NCBI GenBank assembly: GCA_028583405.1
Contig: CM053246.1
Span: 4,150,570 to 4,214,569 of the forward strand
Origin: Pogonophryne albipinna
Lineage: Eukaryota > Chordata > Actinopteri > Perciformes > Artedidraconidae
DNA length: 64,000 nucleotides
Direction of reading: 5' to 3'
Within the stretch, counting starts at the first letter, position 1; every line of letters starts with the position of its first letter. This document shows, one piece after another, positions 11,246 through 21,949 of this stretch. Below the pieces are notes generated by a model. The model was not told the DNA's origin and did no database searches. It saw nothing but the letters and a program-made list of their open reading frames with translations. A program made the translations under genes and the position numbers.

Positions 11246-12142
11246 GTGTACGCGCCTCATGATGAGAGACGAAGTGAAATGCAGCGTGTGGAAACTCCCT
11301 CGCAGCCCTTTTGCCTCGCGGGCAGCGGCGATGGCGTGGGCCCCGGAGCGCACGGGAGCTTCCTGGTTTCCATGCCTACAGGTACGCTGTCAGGCAGGCC
11401 GTGGGAGATTCCGTGGCGGGGGGGACGCTCTCTCACAGGTGGAGGGAGCGATCTACAGTCACCCAGTGATAGGCCAGCCCTTATGGGCATGGCCCCTGGG
11501 CGGGAAAACATAGAGAGGTTGGGTCTCTCTCAAGATGTTGTACGCACCATTCAGGGAGCCAGGGCCGCGTCTACCAGAGGGTCCTACACAGCCAAGTGGG
11601 CAGCGTTCCAGCGTTGGTGTGTAGAAAGAAGCCTGGACCCCATTACGTGCCCCCTGCCTCACGTGCTGTCATTCCTCCAGCTGTTGTTGGACAGGAATTT
11701 GGCGTTCAGCACAATCAAGGTATATGCAGCTGCCATATCATCTTGTCACGTGGGTTTCGGAGCAGGGACGTTGTTCAGTCACCCCCTGACGAAACGGTTT
11801 CTGCAAGGGGTACGAAGACTCAGACCGGTGTCACGCGCACTGGCGCCTCAGTGCGATTTGGCTTTGGTATTACGAGCACTAATCAAAGCCCCATTTGAAC
11901 CTTTAGAGCAGGTTCCCCTCAACATGTTATCAGCCAAAGTAGTACTGCTTTTGGCTCTAACATCGGCAAAAAGGGTGAGTGATTTATCCGCTCTCTCGGT
12001 GGCCCCGTCATGCCTCCGGATCCAAGGGGATGGCAGTTCGGCTGTGTTACGTCCTAACCCAGCCTTTATGCCAAAGGTCATCACAAGCTCTTTTAGGTCA
12101 AGAGTGATCACCCTGGACGGGTTTTTTTCCGCCTCCTCATAA
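11246..12142 (+). pseudogene. DIRS tyrosine recombinase, N-terminal and first catalytic part
   Basis: Family-like sequence begins near 11500. A SAM-like N-terminal DNA-binding region has ARAASTRGSYTAKWAAFQRWC and CHVGFGAG. The first catalytic block SAKRVSDLSALSV carries the catalytic Arg of tyrosine recombinases. In DIRS elements this enzyme integrates the circular cDNA. The frame ends near 12142 and the domain resumes in a different frame at about 12180. The region before 11500 is probably non-coding or duplicated element sequence rather than the true N-terminus. Confidence 0.8.
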
Positions 12143-12179
12143 ATCAGAGGAAGAAGCCACATCTCATCTCCTCTGTCCG

Positions 12180-12539
12180 GTGCGTGCGCTGGCCTGCTAT
12201 GTGGCGCGCACGCCGGCATGGCGCCGTTCTCAGCGCCTGTTTGTGCATTATAGAGAGCGCTCGATCGGGCAACCTCTGTCTGCACAACGGCTGTCACACT
12301 GGCTGTGTGAGGCTGTGTCACAGGCATATGTCTCCGCTGGGGTGGAGCCCCCGGAGAATATCAAAGCGCACTCCACCAGAGGAATTTCCTCCTCCACGGC
12401 GTTGCATGGAGGAATGTCAGTGGAAGATATTTGCACGGCTGCATCTTGGTCTTCCCCCTGTTCATTTATTCAATTTTATTTGAGGGATGTCTCCCATTCC
12501 TCTCTGACGCACCCTGTACGGGGTGTCCTGTCGGAGTGA
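12180..12539 (+). pseudogene. DIRS tyrosine recombinase, C-terminal catalytic part
   Basis: It contains AHSTRG, the His-x-x-Arg block, then AASWSSP with the conserved Trp. FIQFYLRDV carries the likely nucleophilic Tyr. The order and spacing match the C-terminal half of DIRS recombinases. A frameshift separates it from the part ending at 12142. All recognisable catalytic residues survive, but on two frames. Confidence 0.82.
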
Positions 12540-12690
12540 GTGACGTCAGGGATCCAGCGGTGCGCCTCTCTCCTGCCTCTCGGCACACAGAGAGCGGCCC
12601 TTTTCCCCTCGTATGAGAGGGATGTTCCCTTTACTCTGACACACTTCGTACGGAGTGCCTGGTCAGAGTGAGTGACGTCAGGGATCCAGC
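12536..12690 (+). repeat. Two near-identical direct repeats after DIRS recombinase
   Basis: GAGTGAGTGACGTCAGGGATCCAGC occurs at about 12536 and again at about 12667, each following a (T/C)CTCTGAC...TACGG(A/G)GTG segment. The copies are 131 bp apart and lie between the recombinase and the terminal structure. They look like a local duplication in the DIRS 3' untranslated region. Confidence 0.75.
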
Positions 12691-12973
12691 TGAGCGCTCT
12701 CCTACCTGTCTAACACGGAGAGAGCGGCTGTTCCCCCTCTATGATCGCAGGACAAGGTGGGACCTTCGTCTCTACTTTCTCACAGCGGCCGGTATGTATT
12801 GTTCCCAGCCTTCACCCCGTCGGGAAGATAGGCATGTTTGGCTATGTTCCAGGGACGGTGATGCGCCATTACGCATGGCACAACAGGCAGGGGGGTGTTA
12901 TTGAGCAGGTGTGTCTGTGCTTCTAGTGCCGGACGGACCCAGTGGGGCGCAGACTACATCATGCTTCGCCCTT

Positions 12974-13319
12974 AACCCAATAGCGATAGCCTTAGAGGGC
13001 GAAGCCATATACGAAATAGAACTGAGGTTACCTACTGTAACCCAGCTTCTATGAGTAAATGGCGCAGCCCTCTAAGCGCTGGGCCCCACTGGCTCTACGA
13101 ATAGCTGAAGAAAAGTTATATTGTATGGGAGCAGATTGCCGGGCTCCCTTCCTATTTATACTGGAAGGAGGCCCGAGGGTGGGGCCCACCTGGCGGGTGG
13201 GCGTGGACTACAAGTGTTTCAGTGCTGCGCGGGGGCGCAGAGGGATAACCCAATAGCGATAGCCTTAGAGGGCTGCGCCATTTACTCATAGAAGCTGGGT
13301 TACATTAGGTAACCTCAGT
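12974..13319. repeat. DIRS terminal structure: inverted repeat plus split direct repeat
   Basis: Two 56-bp arms, 13021-13076 and 13264-13319, are inverted copies with a single mismatch and a 187-bp spacer. A 27-bp sequence beginning AACCCAATAGCGATAG is repeated directly and perfectly at 12974-13000 and 13247-13273. Inverted and split direct repeats at the end are characteristic of DIRS1-like elements, where they guide circularisation of the cDNA. Confidence 0.88.
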
Positions 13320-13753
13320 TTCCTTGTCTAATATTTCCCCCAAATTAGGTGAGTTCATCCGTGATAAATGTTATATATGTAGACTCTCTGTGTGTAATAT
13401 TAATGTGAAAAGCACATTGTTGGCGTGATAGTTATTAGAGGGTATTTTTGGAGGGTTTTTCTGGGTTCTGTAATTGTTGTAGCTGTGTATGCTAGCTTTG
13501 CTAGCGCCGTTAGCTATTCTAGCGCCGCTAGCTATGATGGTGCAGTTTAGCTCCAAGAAGGACATTTTGTGTGTTAAATTGGATATATGTTTGCAGTATG
13601 TGCATTGTTAGTAGTTGTTTTATGTCAAGAATCGATGTTTTGTATTATACAGAGTGCTATGTGTACCATGTTGTTGGTTGGCATAATACATTGGACCTTG
13701 AAGCAAGCTAAAAACGTCTCTGTTTCCTTGTCTAATATTTCCCCCAAATTAGG
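13318..13753. repeat. 32-bp perfect direct repeat flanking a 372-bp segment
   Basis: The sequence starting GTTTCCTTGTCTAATATTTC is identical at 13318-13349 and 13722-13753. The enclosed segment (13350-13721) has no recognised protein motif; it includes repeated GCTAGC/GCCGCTAGC words. The left copy abuts the DIRS terminal arm, and the right copy abuts the 3' end of the minus-strand LINE. Confidence 0.85.
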
Positions 13754-13782
13754 GGTTCAACATCTACGTCAATGCACTCTTA

Positions 13783-14502
13783 TTAGATTATTTTAGCTCT
13801 ATAAGCTTTATCAAAAAGGAAGGTCTTAAGCGTACTCTTAAAAACGGATAGGGTGTCTGCCGCCCGAACACAAACTGGAAGCTGATTCCACAAATGTGGA
13901 GCTTGATAAGAAAAGGCTCTGGCTCCCATTTTACATTTAGAGACTCTAGGAACAACCAACAACCCTGCATTCTTGGAACGCAATGCCCTAGTTGGACAGT
14001 AGGGTATACTGAGTTCTTTAAGGTAAGATGGCGCCTGCCCATTAAGGGCTTTGTAGGCGAGAAGAAGAATTTTAAATTCTATCCTGTGTTCTATAGGGAG
14101 CCAGTGTAAGGCAGCCAGAACAGGAGTAATGTGGTCCCTTTTCCTAACTCTGGTTAGTACACGAGCTGCAGCATTTTGAATCAGCTGAAGCGACTTGACT
14201 GACTTCTTGGTACACCCTGATAATAAGGAGTTACAATAATCCAGTCTCTGCATCATTTTGAGGCAAGATATGCCTGATTTTTGCAATGTTACGTAGATGA
14301 AAGAAGGCGGTCCTTGAGATTGATTTGATGTATATTTAAAGGATAAATCCTGATCAAATATAACACCAAGATTCCTTACAGTCTCACTGGAGGCCAAATT
14401 AATGCCATCCATAGTTAGTATATCTTTACATAATTTGTTTCGTAGATTCTTTGGGCCGAGTACAATAACTTCAGTTTTAGCCGTGTTTAAGGTCATCCAC
14501 AT
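13783..14502 (-). pseudogene. LINE A reverse transcriptase, C-terminal region
   Basis: The frame contains KTEVIVLGPKNLR, VRNLGVIFDQDLSF, RLDYCNSLLSGC, SLQLIQNAAARVLT, LHWLPIEHRIEFK and LWNQLPVCVR. This is the conserved post-YADD part of L2/CR1-group ORF2 proteins, ending with FKSTLKTFLFDKAY. A short altered patch follows FDQDLSF, where the frame appears shifted and restored. The upstream RT part is separated by the inserted transposon. Confidence 0.88.
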
Positions 14503-14570
14503 TTTTAAGTCCTTGAGGCAGTCTTGAATTTTATTTAGGTGATTGGTTTCATCAGGCTTGATGGAGAAAT

Positions 14571-15424
14571 GTGACCTGCTCTATCGAAATCAGTCGCATT
14601 GACCCGAAGACACATTTTGAGTTGTATACACTGCTGGAAAGAGGATATTCCTAGCTTTCTAATGATATCAGGATTGTTTTTGTACTCCAAATATTAAGCG
14701 AAATATGTCACATTATATAATGACTGTCACCGAGTCATCATTTTGAGAAAAAGGCCTTCAAAGTTTTCTCTTCTCTGGAATCCATCGATCTGATTGCTTA
14801 TTAGTGGAGCAAATGATCAAAATACTACGGAGGGAAGATATTTTCGTTCAAGGGGAAGCTCACGAGTGTGTGTGTATACGTGTGTGTGTAATTTTGCGTT
14901 TGTGTGTATTGTGTTTGTTTCCCGGGGAAACACTCACGAGAAACACCGGCTGTTGTTATGCCTGCAGTGACGTAAAGTTACTCCGTTCTCTGCTTGTAAT
15001 TATGCCATTACAAGCTTCAAAGTTGTATTTATCATCTGAATTTGCCGAAACAAGTTTAATATTCTGAAAGCCAAGACTTTGTTTAATTGAAATCAGATGA
15101 AAACAAACTGTAACGTACCCTGCCGTGTTATCTATGATTACTATACTCTTACATTCATAATTTCAGCCGGAGGGAGGGGGGGGCGGCGCTGCGGAAGATG
15201 AGATTGCGAGTGAGAGGTGCCTGTCTTTGTCCCTTTACAAGCTTCAAAAATGTATTTATCGTGTGATTTTGGAAATAAAGGTTTCATATTCTGAAAGCCA
15301 AGACTTTGTTTGTTTAAAATCAAACAAAACACCTGAACCCCGAAAAAATAGTTTTTCCGTAAATCCACGTATATTTTGAAAAGAGCCGTTGCCACTTCCG
15401 ACTGATTTCGATAGAGCGGGTCAC
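14571..15424. mobile_element. Unclassified 854-bp DNA transposon nested in LINE A
   Basis: The 26-bp terminal inverted repeats, starting GTGACC and containing GCTCTATCGAAATCAGTCG, lie at 14571-14596 and 15399-15424 and differ at one base. AAAT occurs directly outside both ends (14567-14570 and 15425-15428), suggesting a 4-bp target duplication. A subterminal sequence near 15000-15065 and 15235-15310 (ACAAGCTTCAAA, then ATTCTGAAAGCCAAGACTTTGTTT) is directly repeated inside. No transposase frame is recognisable. I cannot assign a superfamily. Confidence 0.85.
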
Positions 15425-15439
15425 AAATATAGTTGAGTA

Positions 15440-16312
15440 TCATCCGCATAACAGTGGACATTTACAGAATGATTCCTTATAATATTGCCTAGCGGAAGAT
15501 AGTGTGAACAAAATAGGTCCGAGCACTGAGCCCTGTGGCACTCCATGGCTAACTTTGGTTTGCGTGGAAGATTCATCATTGACACGTACAAACTGAGAGC
15601 GTTCAGATAGATAGGACCTAAACCAGTCTAAAGCAGTTCCCTGTATGCCAACTAAGTGCTCTAGTCTTTGCAATAGGATATCATGGTCGATAGTATCAAA
15701 TGCAGCACTGAGATCGAGCAAGACAAGAATAGAGACAAGTCCCTTGTCTGAGGCTATTAGAAGGTCATTTGTGACTTTAACCAGAGCTGTCTCTGTGCTA
15801 TGATGTGTTCTAAAGCCAGACTGAAAATCTTCAAATAAATCATTGTTTTTTAAGTAATCACACAACTGTTTTGCGACTGCTTTCTCAAGAATTTTTGAGA
15901 GGAACGGAAGATTGGAAATAGGTCTATAATTGTCTAGAACCTCTGGATCGAGGTTGTGCTTTTTAAGAAGCGGTTTTATCACTGCTACTTTGAATGATTG
16001 TGGAACATAGCCTGATAATAAAGACATATTCATAATATTTAATAAATAAGTGCTAATTAATGGAAAAACTTCCTTTAACAGCTTAGTTGGAATCGGGTCT
16101 AACATACACGTTGATGGTTTAGAAGAAAGAATCATTGAATTTAATTGTTCAAGGTTTATGGCTGAAAAGCATTCTAATTTACTATCTAGTGTAATATTAG
16201 AACTTACATTTCCGGGAGCTGTTGATAACACTATACTGGTCAAAGGCAAGAGGTCATTAATTTTGTTTCTAAGAGTAACAATTTTATCATTAAAAAAAGC
16301 ACATAAAATCAT
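15440..16312 (-). pseudogene. LINE A reverse transcriptase, fingers and palm
   Basis: In order it has [65 protein letters not shown] (catalytic Asp) and [14 protein letters not shown]. The frame then shifts: the YADD codons lie at 15439-15450 in a different frame, ten bases before the 4-bp duplication of the inserted transposon. The protein is therefore broken between GPILF and YADD. Confidence 0.9.
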
Positions 16313-16466
16313 TGCTACTGAGTGCTATGGGAATAGAAGGCTCAATCGAGCTATGGCTCTCTGTCAGCCTGGCTACAGTGCTGAAAAGAAATCTTGCATT
16401 ATTCTTATTCTCATCTATTAATGAAGAGTAGTAGGCTGCTCTCGCTTTACGCAGTGCTTTCTTATA

Positions 16467-17012
16467 TTAATTGAGAGTAATATGCCAAATTAAATGAGAT
16501 TCTTCAAGTTTAGTGGAACGCCATATCCTTTCAAGTTGTCTCGACTTTTGCTTTATTTTGCGGGTTTCGGCATTATGCCATGGAGCTAATTTATGTTGTT
16601 TTATTTTCTTCTTTTTCAAAGGAGCAACAGAGTCTAATTTTATTCGCAGCACATCTGTAGCACTATCAACAACATGATCAATTTGGGGTGGTGTACATTT
16701 TGTATAAGTTTCCTCCCTTACATGCAGACATGCTATCGAGTTAAGTATTGGTGGAATCTCTTCCTTAAATTTGGCTATAGCACTAACAGATAGGTTTCTG
16801 CTGCAGGAGCTTTTGTCTAATGCTTTGTAGTCTAGTAATAGTACTTCAAAAGTTACTAAGAAATGGTCGGATAAAGCAGGATTATGCGGTTCGACTAATA
16901 GTTGCTCAATTTCAATACCATAAGTCAGTACAAGGTTGAGAGTGTGATTATAGCAGTGGGTTGGTTTATTTACACTCTGACAGAAACTAATATAATATAG
17001 AGTTAAATGCAA
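16467..17012 (-). pseudogene. LINE A, end of endonuclease domain and linker
   Basis: HTLNLVLTYG and LSDHFLVTFE are the last two motifs of an apurinic-type (exonuclease-endonuclease-phosphatase) LINE endonuclease; the Asp-His in SDH is the catalytic end. A linker with APWHNAETRKIKQ leads to the RT. The N-terminal catalytic motifs are absent because the copy starts here. Confidence 0.8.
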
Positions 17013-17292
17013 CGCTTTTGTTGGCTAGCGCTCCAACACATTGTACGTGATTGGCCAAGGGTCGGGACATCTCTAAGCGGTTAACCAATCACAACAGAGC
17101 CGGCCAGCTAACCAATCAGAGCAGACTGGGCTCTGGTTTCAGACAGAGGGTGAAAAGAGGTGCTGCAGCACAGGCAGTATAGAACAATAAAGAGCTTTTT
17201 GAACATTAAACATGGAGACATGTCATAATGGAGACACTACATACTGATATACACCTGAAAATTAGCTAAATAAGGCCCCTTTAATGTTTTGT
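17003..17292 (+). repeat. Dispersed repeat M, copy 1
   Basis: This shares long matching stretches with 31985-32226 plus 34377-34433, and with 44525-44785. Shared words include CTGGTTTCAGACAGAGGGTG, AGGTGCTGCAGCACAGGCAG and AAAGAGCTTTTTGAACATTA. It ends ...TATACACCTGAAAATTAGCTAAATAAGGCCCCTTTAA. The CCCCTTTAA end suggests a non-autonomous DNA transposon. No coding capacity. Confidence 0.8.
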
Positions 17293-18865
17293 TGATAAAA
17301 AGTATCTCTTTAAAGCAATCAGGAGCCTTTTCATTGCAACTAGAATTTAGACACAAGAATTAAGTCTCAACATTCATCTAAATTCAATTTAGCCCTCAGT
17401 TGTCCTGTCAGCTCTGACGAGGAAGGTGGGATAAAGGCCATTTTCCCAGGCTGCTCAACCCGATTTGGGCTTGAAAGAGAAGCACCGCAATGAGAGAAAA
17501 GGGACATCAAAATTGGCCTCTTGTCATCAGGCCTCCGTATGATCCCCATTTGCCTTTCTCCGGGGGATCCGTCAGCAGGCCTTGATCAAAAAGGGATACG
17601 TCTTCCAGCATTCCCCTCTGCCCGAGAGATGAGTGTCCCTCACTGTCCCACTGCAATCACTTCCTGTGAGCCAGGAAGCCCCAAACAAAGGCCTGCCTCT
17701 TTCTCCCCACCAGCCTGAGTGCAGAAAAAGAAATACAACACATATTTATGAGATTATCTGGCAGCTCAGGTTCCAATATAATGAAAGAAAGAATTGTTTC
17801 CAGTCTCGTAGAGTTGAAACATGTGACACCAGGAAATGGTTTGGTGCTGTTACTCTCTTGTCTGTGTGAGTGAGTGAGTATTTTCTTGGCAAGAGGGACA
17901 CATGGTGATGCTAGTCAGGAACTGGTTGGACTTCATGGAATCAGAAGGGGAGAAAGCAACATGCTGTTTTGATCATTTACTAAAAGATGCAGTGAAAACA
18001 ATCATGGTATTATCTTACTGCCCTTGTTCAGAAACACACAAAGAAGGTTTTGCAAGAGTTAAAATAACTTTCTCCGAGGCAGCAGCAGCAGCCTAAAAAT
18101 GATAGAAGGAGGTTTGTATCTGTTGGACTCCCTACACCAGCTGTGTAGTCTGAATGAGTAATGTGTCCACCTCCAAAAACAACCACTTTTGCTCTAATTT
18201 GTTCCTCTAATGCTGCTCAAAGGCCAAAATCTAGATGTCTGCAGTTACAAGAGCGAGGAAAGAACATGCACACTTAGCAAAAGCTTCCCCATGATAGATA
18301 AAGGTAGAACATCAGCAGCTGCAGGGACAGAGTGTCTGCCCTGGGGGACACAGAGGATCATCTGAAGAAAACCCTGAAGCTGCAGGGGGAAGACTGCTGG
18401 TCTAAAGGAAGTGTCCTCATTAAGACTGGAGTTCACATTTCAAGACAAATGATTTAAAGTCCATTAGCATCCAAAGTAACCTGTGTGTTGGTGCTGCAGC
18501 AAGAAACTCAAGGATTATCTCCGAACGCATTGGTTGCACTTTATATAAACACTGAAGCATTATCTGTTCCTCTGGTTTACTATTTATAGGTATGTGTTTG
18601 AGTTAATGTATTATTTTATTGTATTCTATAAACTACTGACAACATTTCTCTGTGTTAGAATTCAACACATGGCTGCCAAACGTGTAGAGATTGAGATGTA
18701 ATAACATGTGGAGTGGTCTCTTCATTTGACCAGAGATGTAAATATACTTTTCTACATAGCAAAGTGTTTGTGGGTTGGTGAAGGGATTGCAGTACCGAAT
18801 CCACACTTTCCACACTCACCATAGTGTATATGTTAATAGGTTAATAAATGGTTGTTTTGACCATG
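17293..18865. other. Intergenic DNA, no gene seen
   Basis: Moderately AT-rich, without family-like open frames. The stretch 17500-17720 is less AT-rich and could be conserved non-coding sequence, but nothing in it identifies a function. Confidence 0.45.
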
Positions 18866-18990
18866 ATCCTTACAGCAGGGACCCAGGTTGGAATCCAACC
18901 CGCAGCCTTTCCCTGCAGATCATCCCTTCACCTGTCTTTCTTTTTGTGTAAAAAGGGGAAAATGCCCCTAAAAATAAAAATGTTTATGGC
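18866..18990 (+). repeat. tRNA-derived SINE fragment
   Basis: CAGGGACCCAGGTTGGAATCCAACCCG contains a Pol III B-box-like sequence at 18886-18896 (GGTTGGAATCC, one change from GGTTCGAATCC). A pyrimidine-rich body and a tail AAAATGCCCCTAAAAATAAAAATG follow. This layout matches the 3' half of common fish tRNA-derived SINEs. The tRNA 5' half with the A box is not evident, so it is not a functional tRNA gene. Confidence 0.6.
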
Positions 18991-19790
18991 ACGCTCCATC
19001 ATAACTCTTTTAGGACTTTATGACGTACTATACGATTACTTTAAAAAAAGTAACTTTTTTTTGTTACTTTTCATTCAAATTGATTTCTATAATGTACTAT
19101 GTATTTGTTTTCTTTTTCTTTCTGCCACACACTATGACCGTAGTTATGATTTCCTATACATTACATTTTATTAAGCTGACTTACATACACTGGACACCGG
19201 AGACTACCTGTCTTGATATTTCCCTTACGGATGTTAATGTTGTTCATGTAAAGGGTTAAATGGGACACTGAAAGTATGTGCTGCAGTTTATCATGAAGTG
19301 TTTATGGAGAAGCTGTTGACCGATGAGTTCCATGTGGAGTACTGAGGTAAGATGTTTATTTTCTTTATAATCAAAACCTTGTACTCAATGCTTTTCATTG
19401 AGTGTCGTAGTTCCTCTGGGACTGTGGCGTGGCAGACATCAGGTCCAGGTTTAGAATAGTGCAGGGCTGTGAAAAAAAAGAGGATTGGAGCATTTTTCGA
19501 GATATATGCAAATCTCTCTGCTGTAAGAAAGGGTAACCATGGGTAACCATTATTTGGTGATAATACTACTCAACGTTTAACTTTGAATATCTGATCACAC
19601 TAACCGCAATGCACTTTTCACTCAACAGTGTCATTGTTATTTTTTCAAATCATACTTACCTTAATACAAACATGTGTCCCTGTCTATTATTAAGTCCCCA
19701 CATTGTTTCCTCCTTATTATGTATATAACTTTAAATCTTGTTTATTTCATTATTAGTATTTCTTTAAAACACAAGGACCATGCAAAAAGA
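18991..19790. other. AT-rich intergenic DNA, no gene seen
   Basis: T-rich sequence with no protein motif. An 11-bp tandem copy of GGGTAACCATG-like sequence near 19531-19552 is the only local structure noticed. Confidence 0.45.
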
Positions 19791-19794
19791 TACA

Positions 19795-20025
19795 TTAAAG
19801 GTCCCCTATTATACTGTTTTTCATCAATATATTATAGGTCTCAGATATATACAAAACTTGTCTCTGAAGTGTTTGCCTCGAAATACCAAACAGATCATTG
19901 TAGCATCCCATAATCCCCGCTGTTTCAGCCCTTTTTCAAAAGTGCTGATTCTCTGTCTGTTACTTTAGATGAAAATAAGGTGGCACTCCCCACGCCCCTT
20001 TGAGAGATATTTGGTTAAAAAGAAC
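19795..20025 (+). repeat. End of a dispersed element starting TTAAAGGTCCC
   Basis: The segment begins with ATTAAAGGTCCCCTATTATA, and its tip is the inverted form of the tip at about 26898 (GGGACCTTTAAAATA). From memory, similar sequence is common as a MITE end in fish genomes. It is interrupted by another element at 20030. Confidence 0.55.
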
Positions 20026-20029
20026 ACAA

Positions 20030-20603
20030 TAGGCGCTTTCACACCGCAGTACTTTTCCCACTTTAGTTCCGATATAGTTCCGAAATGTTGCGTTCACACC
20101 AAAAAAATCCGGAACTAAAATTATTTCATGAGAACCTTTTTACCCCCTTTTTCCCGGGACTTTCGTGGGAGAAAAAGGTTCCTATTTCTGATTGGCTGGG
20201 CGGATTGCAAACCAGGCCCCGTAAAACTCCCAAAATGTTTTGTGAAGCCGCCATTTTATTATCCTCGCATTAGCATTATTAGCATTAGCCCAGCGCACAA
20301 ACGCAGAGAGACTAACTTATGGCAACACAAAAGAAAACATGGGAGCGGTGGAGATGAGGAGGTGTCGGCGTTCTGGCGGTTTACTCGGAAGGCTTCAGGA
20401 GAAGCTGCTGGGAGTCCCAGCAGCTTCTACTGAAGCCAGTCCCCAACTCCGAGGACTTCCGGCCGGGGACTTCGGGTGGCAGTATACGCCGTGAAGTTGT
20501 TCGCGGCAAGAAGAAGTGACGTCAGCGGCTCATTTGCCTAATCCTCCCCCAGGGACTTATTCCGGTGTGAACGCGATCTGTACTTAGTTCATGAGAACGC
20601 CTA
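20030..20603. mobile_element. MITE-like element with TAGGCG...CGCCTA ends
   Basis: The left end TAGGCGCTTTCACACCG and the right end, read inverted, share TAGGCG and, slightly internally, GCGTTCACACCG and short matching words around it. No frame encodes a transposase. The inner part includes GCATTAGCATTATTAGCATTAG and a GC-rich core. Inverted repeats are imperfect, so the boundaries are approximate and no target duplication is claimed. Confidence 0.5.
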
Positions 20604-20709
20604 ATGGTGCTCTAGGAGGAGATTCAGGTGATAAGGTGGGGGGTGATTGGCTAATGGTTACACAAGCCAAAAAAACATTATGTCAGCTCATTTTCAGACA
20701 GGTTTTTAT

Positions 20710-21400
20710 CAAATGAAGTTTTATTTATATAGCACATTTATAAACGATTTTTGGTCGAGCCAAAGTGCTGTACATATAATAAAAATAGCCTACAGTAGAG
20801 ACACTTTACAGCAAATACAACAGCACAGATTGTTCAAAATATCAGTATGAGAAAAACGACACCCTCTATCCTTAGACCCTCACATCGTACAAGGAAAAAC
20901 TTCCAGAGAAAACCCACAGTTTAAAGGGAACATGGGAGAAACCTCAGGGAGAGCAACAGAGGAGGGATCCCTCTCCCAGGACGGACAGACGTGCAATAGA
21001 TGCCGTGTGTAAATCGAAGAGATAATACATTTTACAGCATATAGACCGAATGTTAGGAAATGCATGTGTCTGTAATAAGAAGATGAATCCACGAGGATGT
21101 CAGCTACAATCCTGTGGAAGCCATCAGGGAAGCAGCATGACGAGACCCAAGGCAGGACCGCAGAGACAGGTTCAGCCACGACCCGAAGTCCACGACTTAA
21201 TCCAGAACTCAGGATGGAGGATCCAAGACACAGGACTACAGCAAGAGGATCAGCCTCGACTCCGGTTCCCGGCGTAGATATAGATACAAAACAAGAAAAA
21301 ATATTTGGCTGGGTTAATCGGAACAAGAGAATACACAGACACAGACAGAGAGGGAAAAGGTCATTGGTCATTATATAAATGGATCAGGACAAAAAGAGAG
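20710..21400. repeat. Dispersed repeat of teleost type (unclassified)
   Basis: It begins with AAGTTTTATTTATATAGCACATTTATAAA...CAAAGTGCTGTACA and contains GAGCAACAGAGGAGGGATCCCTCTCCCAGGACGGACAGACGTGCAATAGATG. Both are phrases I recognise from multi-copy fish repeats. The opening phrase also resembles 29620-29665. No reliable coding frame; the frames covering 20880-21378 are open by chance. Confidence 0.5.
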
Positions 21401-21949
21401 AGAATATTTTTTCCTGAAACTTTCAGAATCTCTTTACACAGAGGGGACACATGTTTATGTATAAAAGACATGAAAAAGTGGATTTTGTATAATAGGTTCT
21501 CTTTAAGGCGAGACACGGCAGGCAAAAACATCGTTTTTTTTCTTTCAGGCTTTTGGAAGGAAAACTTACAAAATACACATTTAAGTGTTTATTTTACTAT
21601 AGTTTGTCTATTTGCGTCTGTAGGTTTCTCCTAAATTCACCAAGAGTTAGCATTCTAACATAACATTTAGTACCGCGACCGCTTTTGCACCATGTAATCA
21701 GAGGTATCGTTGGAAAGCTCCGTCTCTCCTCCACAATCTCATCGGATCCAAATATGGTCATTTCCTTTGTATCAGCAACCAATCGTGAAAGTACGAAGGG
21801 GTCTTCTGGCAACATGATTCGTTCAGATGCGTCACGTGGTGTGCTAAAAAAACTTCCTGGTTTAGCTTTCCACTGGAAATTTAAATCTCAAAATGGCAAA
21901 AGAACAGCGAAAGAAACGTTCACAGAGAAGACGACAACAATTGTCTGTC

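Larger units (their letters stand above)
9869..13319 (+). mobile_element. DIRS1-like tyrosine-recombinase retrotransposon, degraded
   Basis: A Pro/Arg-rich, gag-like region is followed by a DIRS-type reverse transcriptase, then a tyrosine recombinase, then a terminal inverted-repeat structure. This combination, without an integrase of the DDE type, defines DIRS1-like elements. The left end is fused to Gypsy sequence near 9868 and no left terminal repeat was found, so the copy is 5'-truncated or was inserted in pieces. Several frameshifts break RT and recombinase, and one segment appears twice (10102-10190 and 11281-11340). Confidence 0.85.
13754..17000 (-). mobile_element. L2/CR1-like LINE copy A, 5'-truncated
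   Basis: Read on the minus strand, the end of an endonuclease domain (17012-16467) is followed by reverse transcriptase (16312-15440), then the RT C-terminal region (14502-13783). Motifs such as [31 protein letters not shown] and [14 protein letters not shown] place it in the Jockey-superfamily L2/CR1/Rex1 group. ORF1 and most of the endonuclease are missing, as expected for 5' truncation. An 854-bp DNA transposon (14571-15424) splits it beside the YADD motif. Several frameshifts are present. Confidence 0.88.

Noticed and set aside
11257..12327. Minus-strand frames through the DIRS recombinase
   Set aside because: They lie opposite a recognisable recombinase with catalytic motifs on the + strand and show no motif of their own.
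13318..13753. 32-bp repeat as LTRs or a CRISPR-like pair
   Set aside because: Only two copies, no further spacing pattern, and too short for LTRs.
18866..18990. tRNA gene
   Set aside because: Only a B-box-like motif and SINE-like tail are present; no acceptor stem or A box could be matched.
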